Shown: positions 1 to 12,949 of the stretch, piece by piece
How the letters are laid out: every line of letters starts with the position of its first letter
Numbering within the stretch: position 1 is the first letter of the stretch
Assembly (NCBI RefSeq): GCF_000189635.1
Contig: NW_002476381.1
Coordinates: forward strand, 372,001 to 436,000
Source of the DNA: Tetrahymena thermophila SB210
Lineage: Eukaryota; Ciliophora; Oligohymenophorea; Hymenostomatida; Tetrahymenidae
Direction of reading: 5' to 3'
Length of the DNA stretch: 64,000 bases
Notes under the pieces: generated by a model
What the model was told of the DNA's origin: nothing
What the model saw: the letters and a program-made list of their open reading frames with translations, nothing else
Database searches by the model: none
Translations under genes and position numbers: made by a program

Positions 1-568
1 CTCCTTAACTAAGTAACTCAAATCATAGAAACTCAATCAAATCATAGAATTTAAGAATAAAATTCAAATTATTTTTAGGTGAAAACACTAAATCTAATGT
101 TCTTAAAATAACAGTTTCTGACAAAAGTGGAGGAATAAATCCTTAAAATTTATTATTAATTTTAAAGGATATGTCTTTCTAAAAGTACAATAAAAATTTA
201 GAAAATTTTGTTTACTAAAATCTAGGATGGAAAATCAGTATGCATAACATAGGATTGATAGGGCCTTATTCTGATTTTTTTATATCTCCCAAAACTACTC
301 AAGTAAATTTCATATGAAAATTGATAACTAAATAATTTTATTTTTAAATTAAAAATAGGGACTTAAGATTTCATTTTATGTTTATAGTGATATAAATATA
401 ATATTCTAGTAAGACAATAGAATTGTTTTTTCAAACTAAAATTTCTTCGAGGACTATTAACGTTTAAAATCAACTTATTATCACAAAGACTCAAAATAAT
501 TAATCAAAATGTTTCCACTAAAGGATAAAAATTATTTAGAAGAAGATTAATTAAAACTTCCTAAATGA
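1..568 (+). CDS. Histidine-kinase-like ATPase membrane protein A, 3' end only
   Basis: This is the C-terminal part of a family A/B/D/E/F/G/K protein; the gene enters from outside the window. The open frame is phased on codons starting at position 3. Exon 1..302, intron 303-358 (GTAAAT...AATAG) and last exon 359-568, ending in TGA 566-568. The G1 region reads SDKSGGIN, where intact paralogues have DHGIGM, so the first glycine of the ATP-binding DxGxG motif is replaced by serine. The conserved block LGWKISMHNIGLIGPYSDFF aligns with LGWKVNYHIIGNLGPFYNFF of gene D. The last exon starts GLKISFYVYSDI, matching GLEYHFYIFQDI of the others, and forms the final strand of the ATPase fold. TAA/TAG are read as Gln throughout. 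Function is inferred from family membership; nucleotide binding is doubtful. Confidence 0.72.
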
Positions 569-1177
569 AATAACTAAATAATTCATTTAATGGATAAAAA
601 TTATTTTATGCTTACTTTAAAATAAATTAATTAAAAAAAATATTTCATTTTTAAAGAATACATATTTGTATGTGTCTATTTACTAATATCAATCTTTATC
701 AAAAATTATTCCATTTTTCATTTAAAAATTTGCCCAATATATTAAGTGTGCCAAATAAATAACTAACTGTCTAATATATACATGATATTCTGTATACCAT
801 TTAACCAGAAATAATGAAAATAATTTTTAATTATCATTCAAATTAATAAATTATTTACTAATTAGAAGATGAAATTTGTTTTAAAATTACATATTTAAAA
901 ATGGTAATAAATACATTTAATATCGAAGTTATTGTAATTATCTTTATGATTAAGATTGAGAAATAGATTTAATTATGTTTTCAATTTTTGGTTATTTTTA
1001 ATAGAAAATGCTTTTTTTAAAAAAAGGTCAAAAAATAAGGGAAGAGATATTTGTTGACTTATTTTTGATAAAAGATTACAAAACAAAATTGATTTTAACT
1101 TTTAAAGTGGTAGGATAATAAGCAAGATAATTTTAAGCTAAAAAGATTTTCAGTAGATTGTGTTTTTGATAATAAAT
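569..1177. other. AT-rich intergenic spacer between A and B
   Basis: No open frame of useful length in the ciliate code and no RNA gene is visible. It holds the 3' flank of A and the 5' flank of B. The conserved upstream block seen before genes D to G is not present here. Confidence 0.6.
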
Positions 1178-4100
1178 ATGAACAAGTATTCCCTTCGCTT
1201 TGAATCTTCTTCTCTTGAACATAAATTTTAAGAAGAGGTTAGAAAAGTTTATAGTAAGACATTTCTTACTATCTTAAAGTCTTACATATTTTTGGTTGCC
1301 CTGCCCTGCATCATAATATCAATCATTAACTTTAACTTATCTAACTTATTAGTTTTCAGTTTTGGATTTACTGCTTGCAGTTTAAACTATTTTACTTCAA
1401 AAAAATTTCCTAAATATTACAATATACTAACTAATTCGCTTAGTTTTTGCGTACCTATGGCTTTGTGCTCCTAAGTTATTCTTTTTGGTTAATCCACTGG
1501 TGTTAAGGATGTATATTTTCTTTTCTTCTTTGGTGCTTGTGGAGTTTAAATCTAAGTTACTATCGCATTTTTGAGTGCTAATTTTTTAATGACGTTCACT
1601 TAAATGGTTTGTTCAATCATTTTGTAATTTTTTTTTAATAAAAATTAAAATTTTTAATTATTAATGGTCTTTTAAACATTGAGGACATATTTGAGTATAT
1701 ATAATTAATTATTGAATGTTATTTAATTAATAATTTACTGAAGTCTCAGCTTATTAATTTGCAAACAATTTTTTTCATCATTTTAATTACATTTTTTTAT
1801 AAAAAGATATTACTATACTTTTTGGAATAACCAAATTTACGCCTACAAATACGAATTCGGCATATTCTAATTTTTTATCATCTATGTGCTGTATATTGTG
1901 TAGAAAAATAGGAGAGAAGTTTTCTTGCATTAAAATTCAGAAAAAGAGTGGTTGTTTATTGTTAAAAAATTGCTATCATAAAGTATAATGACTATTAAAT
2001 ACGATAAAAAAAATAATTTTATAAATTTGGAGATGATAAATGACCAAGCTAAAAACTTACTAATGATAAATAATGAGGAATAATTCAAATAATTTACTCG
2101 ATAGACTTTAATTTAGGATAAATTTTCAGAGTTTTAATATAATAAATAGATAGCAGAGCTTTCAAATGACAGAAACGAAAATGTAACACCTATTAATTAA
2201 AATACTAATTGCTTTTCAAAAAATACTCTTGAAAATAGAATTATAAAAATTTTGAAATAATACATTTTAAACAAGATAAAATTAGATTCACAAAACAAAG
2301 TAAAAAAAAATCATTACGATTAAAATAGATTTAACAGTAAATCATAACAAAACTATTCAGTTAACAATAATTAAACAAAAGACTTAGATTTTTTTTAAGA
2401 CTTATGTCACGGAAATTATAAAAAAAATGATGAATCAGAAGAGATGAAGTTGTAAATAAAAATACAAGCATATTAGCATTAAACAGATTATTTTTGTTGT
2501 CTTGTAATCGAAGAAGAAACATTACAGCATAAAATTAAATCTCTTGAAATCCTAAATAAGTCACATTTAAACAGCTTTTTTAGCTTCTTCATTTAAACGG
2601 GTAAATATTTTAAAAAATATTGAATTAAATTTGTTTACTTTTTTAATAAATAGAAATTTATTTAACCATCATTTTTTATTTTTGATTATGGATTAAAATT
2701 TTTAATTAAATTCATTGTTTTATTTCAAATAGTATTTACTAATTTACCACTTTATAATTTTTTGAATTTTTAAAGATGAATTTTTTTATTTAAATTGTTT
2801 AAAATGAAAAAAAATTTTCCAAAAAAAGGTAGAAAATTAGAAGACATTCTTATTAACATTAAAAATGAGTAATTTGTTAAGGCTGTAATTGCTTAGTGCT
2901 TTAATGGCATGAACAATTTCAAGGACTATGCCTATATTTAAAAAAATTAATTCAAATTAAATATTGAAAAGTTATAGGTGTAGTAAATATAACTTGAAGA
3001 ATTTAAAAATCAAATCTTATAAAAATTTAATAACTATTATAAATAAATTGAAATTAAAATTTAATTCATAGGATGCAATTCTACTGAAGTAATTACCACT
3101 TATGTTGATAAGTTTTAGCAATTGATAACTAACTTACTTGAAAATTCAATTTAATCTTAACTATAACCATTCACTTATACTAATACTTAATTAAAAAATC
3201 ATATTAGACATACTTAGAAAAGCAGATAATTTACAGTAAATTCTTTGTTATTCAAAGATAATATAAATAAATCTAATTAAGAAACTAGTTTGATAAAAAT
3301 AGACTCAAGTTCAAAGCAGAATCTTAATTTTGTGTATTATGAGAAAAGATTTAGCAATTAAAAAGAAATTTTAGATAAGTAAAATCATAAATGCATTGAG
3401 TTACAAAAAATCGAGTAAGATAATTTTGATACAAGTGTTTAAAATAAATAAATTATCTTGTCAATTGAACTGCTAAAGGGCGAATCTAAATTATTTAATA
3501 TATTCAAGGTATCGGTACATGATAACCGAATAGGTATTACTTAAGAAAAATTGCTAGAAATTTTAGATGCATTAGGAATCTAAAATACTGGTTCTAATTT
3601 ACATTAAAAAAGCTTTAATTTTCTTGAATGGAAAATAAATTATCATATCATTGGAAATATAGGGCCTTTTTACAATTTTTATGTATAAAATACTCTGAAT
3701 AATGTAAGTTTTTCATATTATAAATTTTTAAATAATAAATTTTAATATTTAAAATAGGGATATGAATATCATTTTTATATGTATTAAGATATTAGTATAC
3801 TAAATAATAGTGCTTTATAAGAATAAAGATAATTTTAAAACAACCAATTTACTGAAAGTTTAAACAAATCTAATGAGTAATTCTTTCACTTAAATAATAT
3901 AAATAAATTGTATAATGAAATTTGTTAATAAAATAACCATTTTAATGAGGAATCTCTTTAAAAATTTAATGCTAGTCCTTTTCTTAACTTTAATAATTAA
4001 TTTTCATTAAGCAAATGCTTGGGAAAGTGCAATGAATTTAATAATAATACTGAAACTTAGTTAGATTAAGACGAATCAACTTCAGCATTTTCCAGAAAAA

Positions 4101-4186
4101 ATACCTTACAATAATTTGTTACTCATTATAAAGATTTTAGCTATCCTTATTCTAAAAAACTTATTTCTGATATAAATAAAAACTGA
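1178..4186 (+). CDS. Histidine-kinase-like ATPase membrane protein B (847 aa)
   Basis: Four exons: 1178-1623, 1807-2600, 2829-3703, 3758-4186 (TGA). Every exon is open only if TAA/TAG are Gln. The start ATG fits because exon 1 is exactly 446 nt, as in all paralogues. Residues 1 to about 190 hold about five hydrophobic helices (for example around YIFLVALPCIIISII and VYFLFFFGACGV), so the protein should be membrane-anchored with a cytoplasmic tail. The middle carries the family motif with a Cys pair (YFCCLVIEEE). The ATPase domain follows: N-box-like QQLITNLLENSIQ, a G1 region reading HDNRIGIT (DxRxG, first glycine lost), then LEWKINYHIIGNIGPFYNF and the last-strand GYEYHFYMYQDI. No HELRTP-type His box was found. 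A sensory pseudo-kinase or signalling scaffold is possible. Gene A lies directly upstream in the same orientation. The family call is firm; the activity is not. Confidence 0.78.
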
Positions 4187-4283
4187 AAGCTTCAACAAAT
4201 AATTTTCATTTAAATAATTATCTTATTTTATATCTTACTATCTTTATATACATATATATATAGTGTAATAAAAAAACAAAGTT

Positions 4284-4303
4284 TTTACTCACTAGTGAGT
4301 AAA
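4284..4303. repeat. 20-bp perfect palindrome
   Basis: A perfect inverted repeat with no loop, centred on the CACTAGTG core, lies about 100 bp past the stop of gene B. It sits between convergent genes B (+) and C1 (-). It could be a protein-binding site or chance in AT-rich DNA. Confidence 0.5.
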
Positions 4304-4687
4304 TATTTAAAATTTTCAACATATATATAGCATGTAACTTAATTATTTGGATAAATTTTGTAATTTTAGTTATGTATACAATTACGGTAAAGGTGTTTCA
4401 TTTTGGTATATATTATCAGTAACTACATTCAATAATATAACTACTAATTTCAATTATAGATATAATAATGAAATTCTATTTGAAAAATATACTTTTTGAA
4501 TTTTAATTTTTAGGCAGATTTTTGAAATTAAATTGTTTATTTAAAAGATTAAGAAAAAGACTTTGAAAATGGTTTTTAACCCAAAAATATATTAAAAGAC
4601 AAAATATTTAGTTGTGTATGTATCATAGAGTAACAACAATTGCAACAAAGATTTCTAAGTGACTCACAATCCCTCTATCAATAATTT

Positions 4688-4873
4688 ATGATTGGATTTC
4701 CAAAATTAAATAAGACATTGATATTTTTCAAGAGAGAAATAGCTGCTGATAATCTAAAGACAGAATTTCAATTAGAAAGTAGCTTATTAAAAAATTGGGA
4801 TAAATATACATCTCCAGAAATTTTAATACTATTTTCAATTGGCTACCTGATCACCATAATTAGGTAATATTGA
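4688..4873 (+). CDS. Small ORF of 61 aa, repeated at 13878; unknown
   Basis: An ATG-to-TGA frame of 61 residues lies in the 3' flank of receptor C1. It begins MIGFPKLNKT, has a charged middle (FKREIAADNLKTEFQLE) and a hydrophobic C-terminus (EILILFSIGYLITII). Codon use is mixed and looks more protein-like than the surrounding DNA. The copy at 13878-14063 is also open, with four substitutions, but the duplication is recent so this gives little proof of selection. It could be a 3' exon of a lost gene. No family is recognised. Confidence 0.3.
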
Positions 4874-5395
4874 ATGCAGGAGAGAGAACATCTTATTGTT
4901 AATATCATACAAATTTTATAACTACTTATAAAGCTAAAATTATATTATATTTTGGTTCCAGTCATTTATTTTACATATTGTAGTATTCCAATTTATATAT
5001 TTAAAAATTATTTTTTAACATAACATTTTTTCCATATATTTATGATTTTTCTCTGTAATAACAAAGACTTAATCAATTATACTAATTATCTGTTTTAACA
5101 ATATATTGACTATTTTCTATCATAAAAAATACATTATTTCTTTTATCGCTAAATTTGTTCCAACAAAAACAAAAATATAATATATATAATAGATATAAAG
5201 ATATTAGATATAATAATATATTGATATGTTATGATAATATTCTTTATAAAATAGTTTTTTAATTTATCAGTATTAATTATCATTTTCTATAAAGAAGAAA
5301 AGCTTATTAAATCTATTAAATCACTTTGATTGATCACTCACCTTTTAAGGAAAAGACACTTTTATTTTTAAATTTAAATAAGTTCATAAAATGTC

Positions 5396-8300
5396 TCATA
5401 AAATTAACCTTTAAATTGTATCTTAAATCTTTAAAAAATAATAAATTTTTAAGATTAATTTGTTTTGAACTTATTTAGCAACTAAAGTTAACACTAAAAT
5501 GTTTATAAAAGAAATAAAAGCAGAAATAACAAAAAAATCAAATCCAAACATGATAAAGAATGAGGATATTTTTTTGTTAGAGTTTTCTTCGGATTAACCA
5601 CTAATAACTGCTAATAAAATGTAGTAGTAAAGAGCAAGTAAAGATAACATAATAAATGATGAAATTACTCTTCCTACTTTTCTTAGCTTATACAAAGTTT
5701 AAATTAATATTATACTAATGACTATAATTAAAGTATTTATAATAGAAACTATGATCATCTATACTTCATCATATTACTAATCAAATATTGTTGATATGCT
5801 TAGGGAATGCACTATTCTCAAATAAAAAATTGTAAATCTCAAAGTCCTAGGGAGTTATTCATCGTGTATGAAGAAAATGCTAAAGAAATAATGAAAAACT
5901 AAGATTCTTTTAATAAAAGATACTTTGAGTAGCTTTTAATATATTTCTCTAATTTTTAAGGTTATATTATCTTCTTCTTTAATAATTTTATCTTCTTTTA
6001 TGATTTAGTCTTCATATTAATTTTGATTTAAATTTTCTTGATTTTAATTATTATTTTAAGTTTCTAATTTATTTTCAGAATCATTTTACTACAACTTTTA
6101 ATTACTATTGTTCTCAAAAACATTTTGATTAATTTTATCATAATTTATTTTTTCTGAATTTTATTTATTTAGTTCTGCTTATTATTATGCTTGCTTTATT
6201 GAATAAAATATATTTCTTGAATCTTAAGGAATATTCCAATTCATTATATAATTCGTATCTTTATCTAATTAATTTTACACTTTTGATTAATCTAGAATTA
6301 AATCTTATTAAATCAATTATTCTACATTTTGTTTGAGCATTGGTGATTATGTAAATAATTAAGGTGATTATTGTTATTAATATTAGTTAGATTATTATTA
6401 TTATTATGATTATGATTATGATGATGATTATTATTATTATTATTATTATTAAACTTCTTTTATCTACTAGGGTAGTGGATAGATAATATGTGGCTATGAA
6501 GATTCATGTTAGATATTAAATTACTTTTTATCTAGTGTTTTACCAATATAACACAGTCCTATTTGCAATAAAGTAAGAAAACTTAAAATCCAGAAGATTG
6601 CGTATTCATAAAAATCTGTGAAATGAGTTATATTATATAACCCCTAAGAACCAAACGCTGTTTGTAGATTTTTATTGTTTAAAACACTTTATAAATCCTC
6701 AGCGATAGTTGTTGGTTTTTAGTCTTAGCAAAAGCAATAATATCCTCCAATCTGTTTAGAATTAACAATTTCGCAATTCTTTGATGACCAACTAGATTAA
6801 GCATCTTGTTATTGAATACAACTAAGATTATACTTAGATTTTTATATGTTAGGAAAAGAAAGTTGGAATGTTTTATTTTAGTTTAAATTTGTTTTGTTAC
6901 TAATATTTTGAATTAAAGGCTTTATTACGGGATTCATTGATATTTATATATCAGGAGTGATATTTTTAAGCTAATTCACATAGCTCTAAAAACCATTTGT
7001 TTACACATAAGGGTTTTAAGAATAATTTGTCATAACTATATTGTAAATACTTTAATCGTTTTACTGAGATTAATTATCATCAAAAAAGTATTTTTGAAGG
7101 TTTTTAGAAGTAATTTTCTCACAATTCAAAGAAATTAGATTACCTTAAAGCTAAAATTGTCCTGAATTAGGAAGAGATATAGAATTAAGTAAATTACCAA
7201 TTTAATCTGATACATTCATTTAAGATTGTAAAATATTGTAAGAAGTATTTATTGTATCAACACTCTTTGTTGTAGCATTGAAAATTTTATAGGAATCAAT
7301 TATATTTTGAAGAACAATATCATTATTTGCCAATAGTTTGTTATTTATACTATTAGCAATAAGTTATTACTGATTTTATAAAACTGAGTCTATTTGATTT
7401 AAAACATTTTAATTTTATTAATCATCAGAATTCATTAAAGTTGATTAGAGCTATGATATAACTTTGCTAGCGAATGTTGATAAAAATGATGAGCTTGGTA
7501 ATTAATTAGACAAATTAAATATAGTTGATATTAATATTATCTTTCTTTAATTTACAGATGCAAGTGTGTAAAGACTGTTGCTTTTCGATATTTCTTCTGC
7601 TATAACACATAAATCAAGGATACTATTTTTTACTGGCAAAGTATTTATATTTTTAATAGATTAATCAATAGTATTCAACAATAATTATTCATTTTATTAA
7701 TAAGGAAGAACATTTAGCTATATTGTTGAATTGAAAACAGCTAAATATGAGTCCATAGCCTAACCAATTATTAATAAATTTCCAGATGGAAGTATAGTTG
7801 TTATTTAATGGGATATACTTTAATCTTAAATTTACCTTCTCAAAATATTTTATGGTTTTTAAATCTCTGATTCTTTATCACTGATTTGGTTATAATAAAA
7901 AAATTAGTAGGTGAGAGGATTATTACTTGTAGTACATCCAGTGAATAAAATTGTAAATTTAGTTTGAAGAGCTATTCCATTCAAAGGACTTACAGAAAAA
8001 GAACATTTTTAAGGTGGTAAATTAATGTTGAAATTGGTAACACTTAAACTTGGCATTATATTAGCAGGATTATAAACAGTAAATCTAATTTAAACAATAA
8101 GATTATCTTAATTCAAGTTTGAAAAATAATCCCAAATTCTCAATTTGACTTTATAATAGTCGAACTTTATAATTCCTACAACGTTATTGTTATATAAAAC
8201 AGCGCCTGCGTATGTGAGAATATCTGAGGATACATTTGAACCATAAAGAAGTGTTGCAGATATATTGTCATTGATATTAACTTACTAAAGTTAGGTTGGA

Positions 8301-11300
8301 TCATCAAACTAAATATATAAGGGAGGAATATCTATCTCTGTAAATATTAATAGAGCTGTTTGTTTAGAAATTCTAGTATCTTTCTTACCAGTGAGAGTAA
8401 ATTGCAAGCATTGGTAAGGATTGAAAGTTCCTCCTGCAATAGTGACATTTAATACATTTTATGGTGGAACATACACTTAATTTAAGTAGTCATAACACTA
8501 TAAATTTCCATTAGATTATCCTAAAATTTAGCATTACCATGTTAATTATATTCCCTATGGTGATGTGACATCTTAAACTTCATAATCTATAGCTAATCCT
8601 GTTATAACATATTCTTTTTTATAATTCACTAACCCATCTAAACCACTAGTGATAGCTATAAACAAATTAGATAATTCAGGAGTTATTGAAACATTTTAAG
8701 ATGAGCTAATAGATTGATTGCTATCTAGTAAAGCTTAAACCTATTAATATAGTAGTTTAATATTAAAATCATAAATAAAAATATTACTTAAATGTCTAAT
8801 ATAGTGCCTTAAGGTATTGAATAAGATTTAACATTTACTTCTATTTACTATCCTATAAATTTATTTTAAGTTTAACTAAGAGAAGGCATATTATTAGAGA
8901 TAACTTGGATATTCAAAGGTTCTTAAGTAATGCTAGCTCCTGACTGATCACATATTTACACAAAAAAAGAAAAAATAAATTGAAGGTCCATATATCTTTT
9001 TTATATTTTTATTTGAATAAAAATGTATTACATATTTATAATTATCTTTACTTTTTGCTTAATATTTAAAAAAAATTACACAATAAAAGAAGAATAAAAC
9101 AAAAATAATGTTCATATAGAGATTGTAATTTCTCATCTTTAACATCAATTCAAAAAAAAATTTTTTTTAAATTTGGGTTTTAAGTACTTAATAAAAAAAT
9201 ATTTTTAAAAAATAATTTAGATTTGTTTTTTACCTGTATATAGGAGGGTATTTATTTTAGATACTTTAAATAATCACTTATTTACTTTTTTAGTTTAATG
9301 TTGTAAAAGTTAATGTGTTAGTCTAATAAACTTTCAATATGTATTATAAGTTAATTGAAATAGAAGTATCTGGAGGTATTGTATATTTGCTTATCAATAA
9401 TGTTTAGCTTTGTTAATCATTAGCTGTTTGTATTAACGAGTTTAAATTTTTCAGAGTTAAATCATCAAAGTTCTAAGATGGAGTAAGACTCCACTAAAAC
9501 TAAAGGAAACCTCTTTGTGCATCATTTTAAATGGTTTAAATCTCAAATAAAATATCATCACATGAATTAACAATTTTATTATATTAAACATTCACTGAAG
9601 GAGATGCTACTAGCTGCTATACCACTTAAGTTAAATAAATAGTATCAATTGGATTTTAATATCCTTAGAATTGAAGAATATTAGCTTAAGTATTAAAACT
9701 AATTGTTGAATTTGCCATAATTGTAGCATCATTACCTATTAATTAATTTTTCAAAAAATTAATTATTTTAATAAAAATTAAATTGTTATATTTACTAAGA
9801 GTAACTATTATTTAAGTTGAGGTAATCTTGCAAATTGAATTTGAACCTAATAAGTTTAAAGTAGATGAATCAAATACTTAATTGCATGATAAATTGTTAA
9901 TTAGAATTAGAGGTGATCCAAACTCGAGTATCAAAGTAGGAGAGCTACCATCGAAAGTTGCTTAAACAACAGCATAATTATTATAACTGCATTAGTAAAA
10001 GTTATTTCTTTAATCTTGGTTATTTTTACATACACATGTGCTCCCATTTAAGTTCATTGTTTAATAACAATCCAAGCAATTGTTTGTTTGATCTTTTTAG
10101 CAAGATCTGCAAGTAGCAGCACAGTTTAAACAAGCCTAAGAACTTAACTGAAGGCATATTTAGCACTAATTTTATTTAAGGTTATAACCATTTGGACATA
10201 TTTAATAGCATCTAAAAGTTTAATCTGTTGGTGAAGAATATAAAGGAAAATATCCATTTGAGCATTAAGTGCAGTTTTATGAATTACCAGTGCATGTCTA
10301 GCAAGACTAATCACACTATTAGCACTAATTACTATTTAAAAAATAATTATTAGGGCACGTTTAAAAGCATTAGTAGACACTCTGCTACTATCCAGTAATA
10401 AGTGGATAATAGCTGTTAGCACACACAATGCAACTTTTTGAGTCACCAGTACAATTCGAACAAGATTAGTCACATTATTAGCATTGCTAGTTACTATTAA
10501 TAAAATAGTTATTTATGCAAGAAGTACAATTAACTGAGGTACCAAAACAAGTTAAACATGATGGGTCACATAACTAGCAATTTTACTCAGTAGAATTAAT
10601 ATCAATTGCTACATATTAATTTGAGTTACAATTAACATAACAATAATTATTTTTTAGAGTATAGTTTGTTATACAAGCTGAACAAATTCCGCTATTAGTA
10701 CATTGTGAACAACCTATTGGGCACTATTTATTATATAATTAAAAAAATAATATACTTTTAATTAATAGCAATTAAGATATTAATTTAATTTGATAATATT
10801 GATTATAAATTTTGAATGAAGAGTTTTCTTTTCATTTTTGAATAGAAAACCTATTCACTAGTTAGATAGTAGGCTTTTCATTCAAAAATGAATGAGCTTT
10901 AACTTATATTTTCAATATTCATTATTTTTAATTTTTTATTTAAATGTGTTTGCTCCTTTTGGAAATTATTTTTATAATTAATATTAGAATTACTCTATTT
11001 TTCAAATTTTGGAGTTTTACTATTTTAATTTTTATTGTTTAAATAATGATTTTTATTATTTTAAAATTTTTAACGCATAAGAAAAATTAATTAATGTTTT
11101 TTATGAATTGGAAGTTTTTTTAAAAAATATGTAAAAAGAGCTAAAGTTATATTGTTACGATTCAATTTAATATCCATATTAACAGTTTAGTAATAATTTA
11201 TTTTTCAAAAATTTGGCCATTTTTATTACGTTAATATATGAGGGAAGGATTGTATTTATTTATAAAATGGCCAAATCTTAAAAAAAAAGTAAAAAATATC

Positions 11301-12258
11301 TGTTTATTATTTTTTTTTTTTTGAATACATTTTCTATGATTTAACAAAATTTTATTTTTATTAAAAAAATATAAGAAATTTATTAATAAAGTAATGATTT
11401 GTTTTTTGAAATATGAATTGGTTACTTTAAATTCTATGAAGAAATGCAAATAGAAAATTAAGAATCAAAGAAAATTCTAAAACTTTATTCAAGTAAATTT
11501 CAAAGAAGAAATATATTAATAAAGATAATTATTATTTAAGAATTAAATTAAGGATATTACTTTAAAATAGATCATAACTTAAATATTGGATACTATACCA
11601 GGAAGGCTACCAGGATGAATATATGTTTAAAAGTGAAAGTATGTAGTATCAGTTGAGAAAGAAATTAGTTAATTTTCAGAATACTTATAATAATTGCTCA
11701 GGCATTTCTATTAAGAATTTTATTAACTAACTGGATCTTCTTAATTTAAGTATGAATTTCCGTTTTTAGGTTTGACTACTATACCTACTGCGCTAGGATA
11801 GTTTCCATTTTATACGTAGAAATTACTATCGAAACTTATTTAAGCATAAGCTAACATCTATCCTGATTTGCCATTAAAATCAAATATAACATCATTATAT
11901 GATTTTTCAGGGTTAGGATTTTTCAAACTTTATTCGTTGCAGTCATCTAAAGTAAATAGTGTTTCAACCAATTCGAAATGGTCATTAGTAATGTATATTT
12001 TACTAACAGAATCAGCAATGATATTATTTTCTGAGTCTAATATACACTAATACCCTTTATAATTTAAAAATATCATTATTAATGATTAAAATCTACTAAG
12101 CTAATACCTTAATAACTTTTAGGTGTTGGGAGCTATTAAAGCAATTTTTTACAAACTTAAGCTTTAACACTAATCCTAAGCATTAGCATTAGTCCAAATA
12201 ACAAGCCTAGAAATTTAATTTAGGCTAAGCCATAGAGGAAAATCTAATAAATAGCCAT
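5396..12258 (-). CDS. REJ/GPS polycystin-1-like receptor C1 (1869 aa)
   Basis: Six exons on the minus strand: 12258-12108, 12054-11579, 10723-9796, 9735-9234, 8995-8788, 8740-5396 (TGA). The lengths sum to a multiple of three and all exons are open with TAA/TAG as Gln. Residues 1-35 form a signal peptide (MAIYQIFLYG, then a Leu/Met-rich core). Residues 36-209 are an unidentified N-terminal ectodomain. Residues 210 to about 440 are cysteine-rich, furin-like repeats of the CxxC...CxGxSxxC type. About 440-1390 is a long REJ-like region. About 1395-1430 carries a GPS-like motif (W and Cys in SSWSSKNCEIV, then YYCFCQ). One TM follows near 1470, then a polyQ/N cytosolic stretch in place of a PLAT domain, and about four C-terminal TMs (1697-1842) preceded by PRTLRFTIFYLR, as before TM2 of polycystin-1. 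Likely a surface receptor or channel subunit; the orthology is inference. Confidence 0.78.
6355..6465 (-). repeat. TTA/TGA-type microsatellite encoding polyglutamine with Ser
   Basis: A trinucleotide tract inside the last exon of C1, read on the minus strand, gives runs of TAA (Gln) with interspersed TCA (Ser). It lies just after the first C-terminal TM, in the cytosolic linker. The tract is shorter in C2 (about 15590-15630) and much shorter in C3 (about 28685-28710), always in steps of three so the frame is kept. Confidence 0.75.
10724..11578 (-). other. Enlarged intron 2 of C1 with two inverted repeats
   Basis: This intron is 855 nt, against 481 nt in C2 and 694 nt in C3, at the same codon position. 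It carries an imperfect hairpin with arms of about 30 nt at 10831-10895 (core TTCATTTTTGAAT) and a 13-bp inverted repeat, ATTTGGCCATTTT at 11211-11223 with its complement at 11264-11276. The hairpin DNA is absent from the matching place in C2. No ORF of note is seen. Confidence 0.65.
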
Positions 12259-12949
12259 TTTTAAACTATAATTATATTTTTAGAAATGGATCTTTTCAGT
12301 TTACTTAGTTTTAATCTATTTTTTTGTTTTTTTTCTAAATTAATTAATTTGATATTAAGAACTAATTAGTTTTTTTTTCTCAATAAAACTTAAAGAAAAT
12401 AATACACTCAAACACATTTATTTCCAAACACTAACATATAAAAAACGAAGAAAATATACACATTAATTAATAGTAAATCTTTTTTAATAATGTATTTTAT
12501 TAAATTATCCATTCTGAAATTAAAATTTTCTACATAAAAAATTAATGATTGTTTGATTTACATAATTTAAGTTCTTCTTATGACTAGGCTAAGCCATAGA
12601 GGAAAATCTAATAAATAGTCATTTTTAAACAATACTTATATTTTTAGAAATTTATTGATCTCTTTTCAATTTACTTAGTTTTAATCTATTTTTTTGTTTT
12701 TTTCAAAATTAATTAATTTGATATTGAGAACTAATTAATTTTTTTTTTCTCAATAAAACGTAAAGAAAATAATACATTCTAATATATTTATTTCTTAACA
12801 CAAACATATTTAACAATGAAGAAAGATACACATTAATTAATAGATACTCTTTTTAATAATGTATTTTATTAAATTATCCATTCTCAAATTAAAATTTTCT
12901 ACAAAAAAAATTAATGATTGTTTGATTTACTTGATTTAAGTTCTTCTTA
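12222..12949. repeat. 364-bp tandem duplication over the C1 start codon
   Basis: The block starting AGGCTAAGCC at 12222 recurs at 12586, and similarity continues to about 12949. Each copy contains the first codons of the receptor (MAIYQIFLYGLAQ, or MTIYQIFLYGLAQ in the outer copy) on the minus strand. The outer copy is an orphan start: its frame does not run into the rest of the gene. C2 and C3 lack the duplication. Confidence 0.75.

Noticed and set aside
1292..1474. 60-codon standard-code frame
   Set aside because: It is a part of exon 1 of gene B in the same frame, cut at codons that are Gln in this organism.
11231..11449. Minus-strand frame of 72 codons
   Set aside because: It lies inside intron 2 of receptor C1, is Phe/Lys-rich as expected for AT-rich noncoding DNA, and is not conserved in C2 or C3.
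11868..12050. Plus-strand frame of 60 codons
   Set aside because: It is the reverse-strand shadow of exon 2 of receptor C1.
12055..12107. In-frame TGA near the start of the receptors as evidence of pseudogenes
   Set aside because: The TGA lies in a short conserved intron (GTATTAG...ATAAAG); splicing restores the frame in all three copies.
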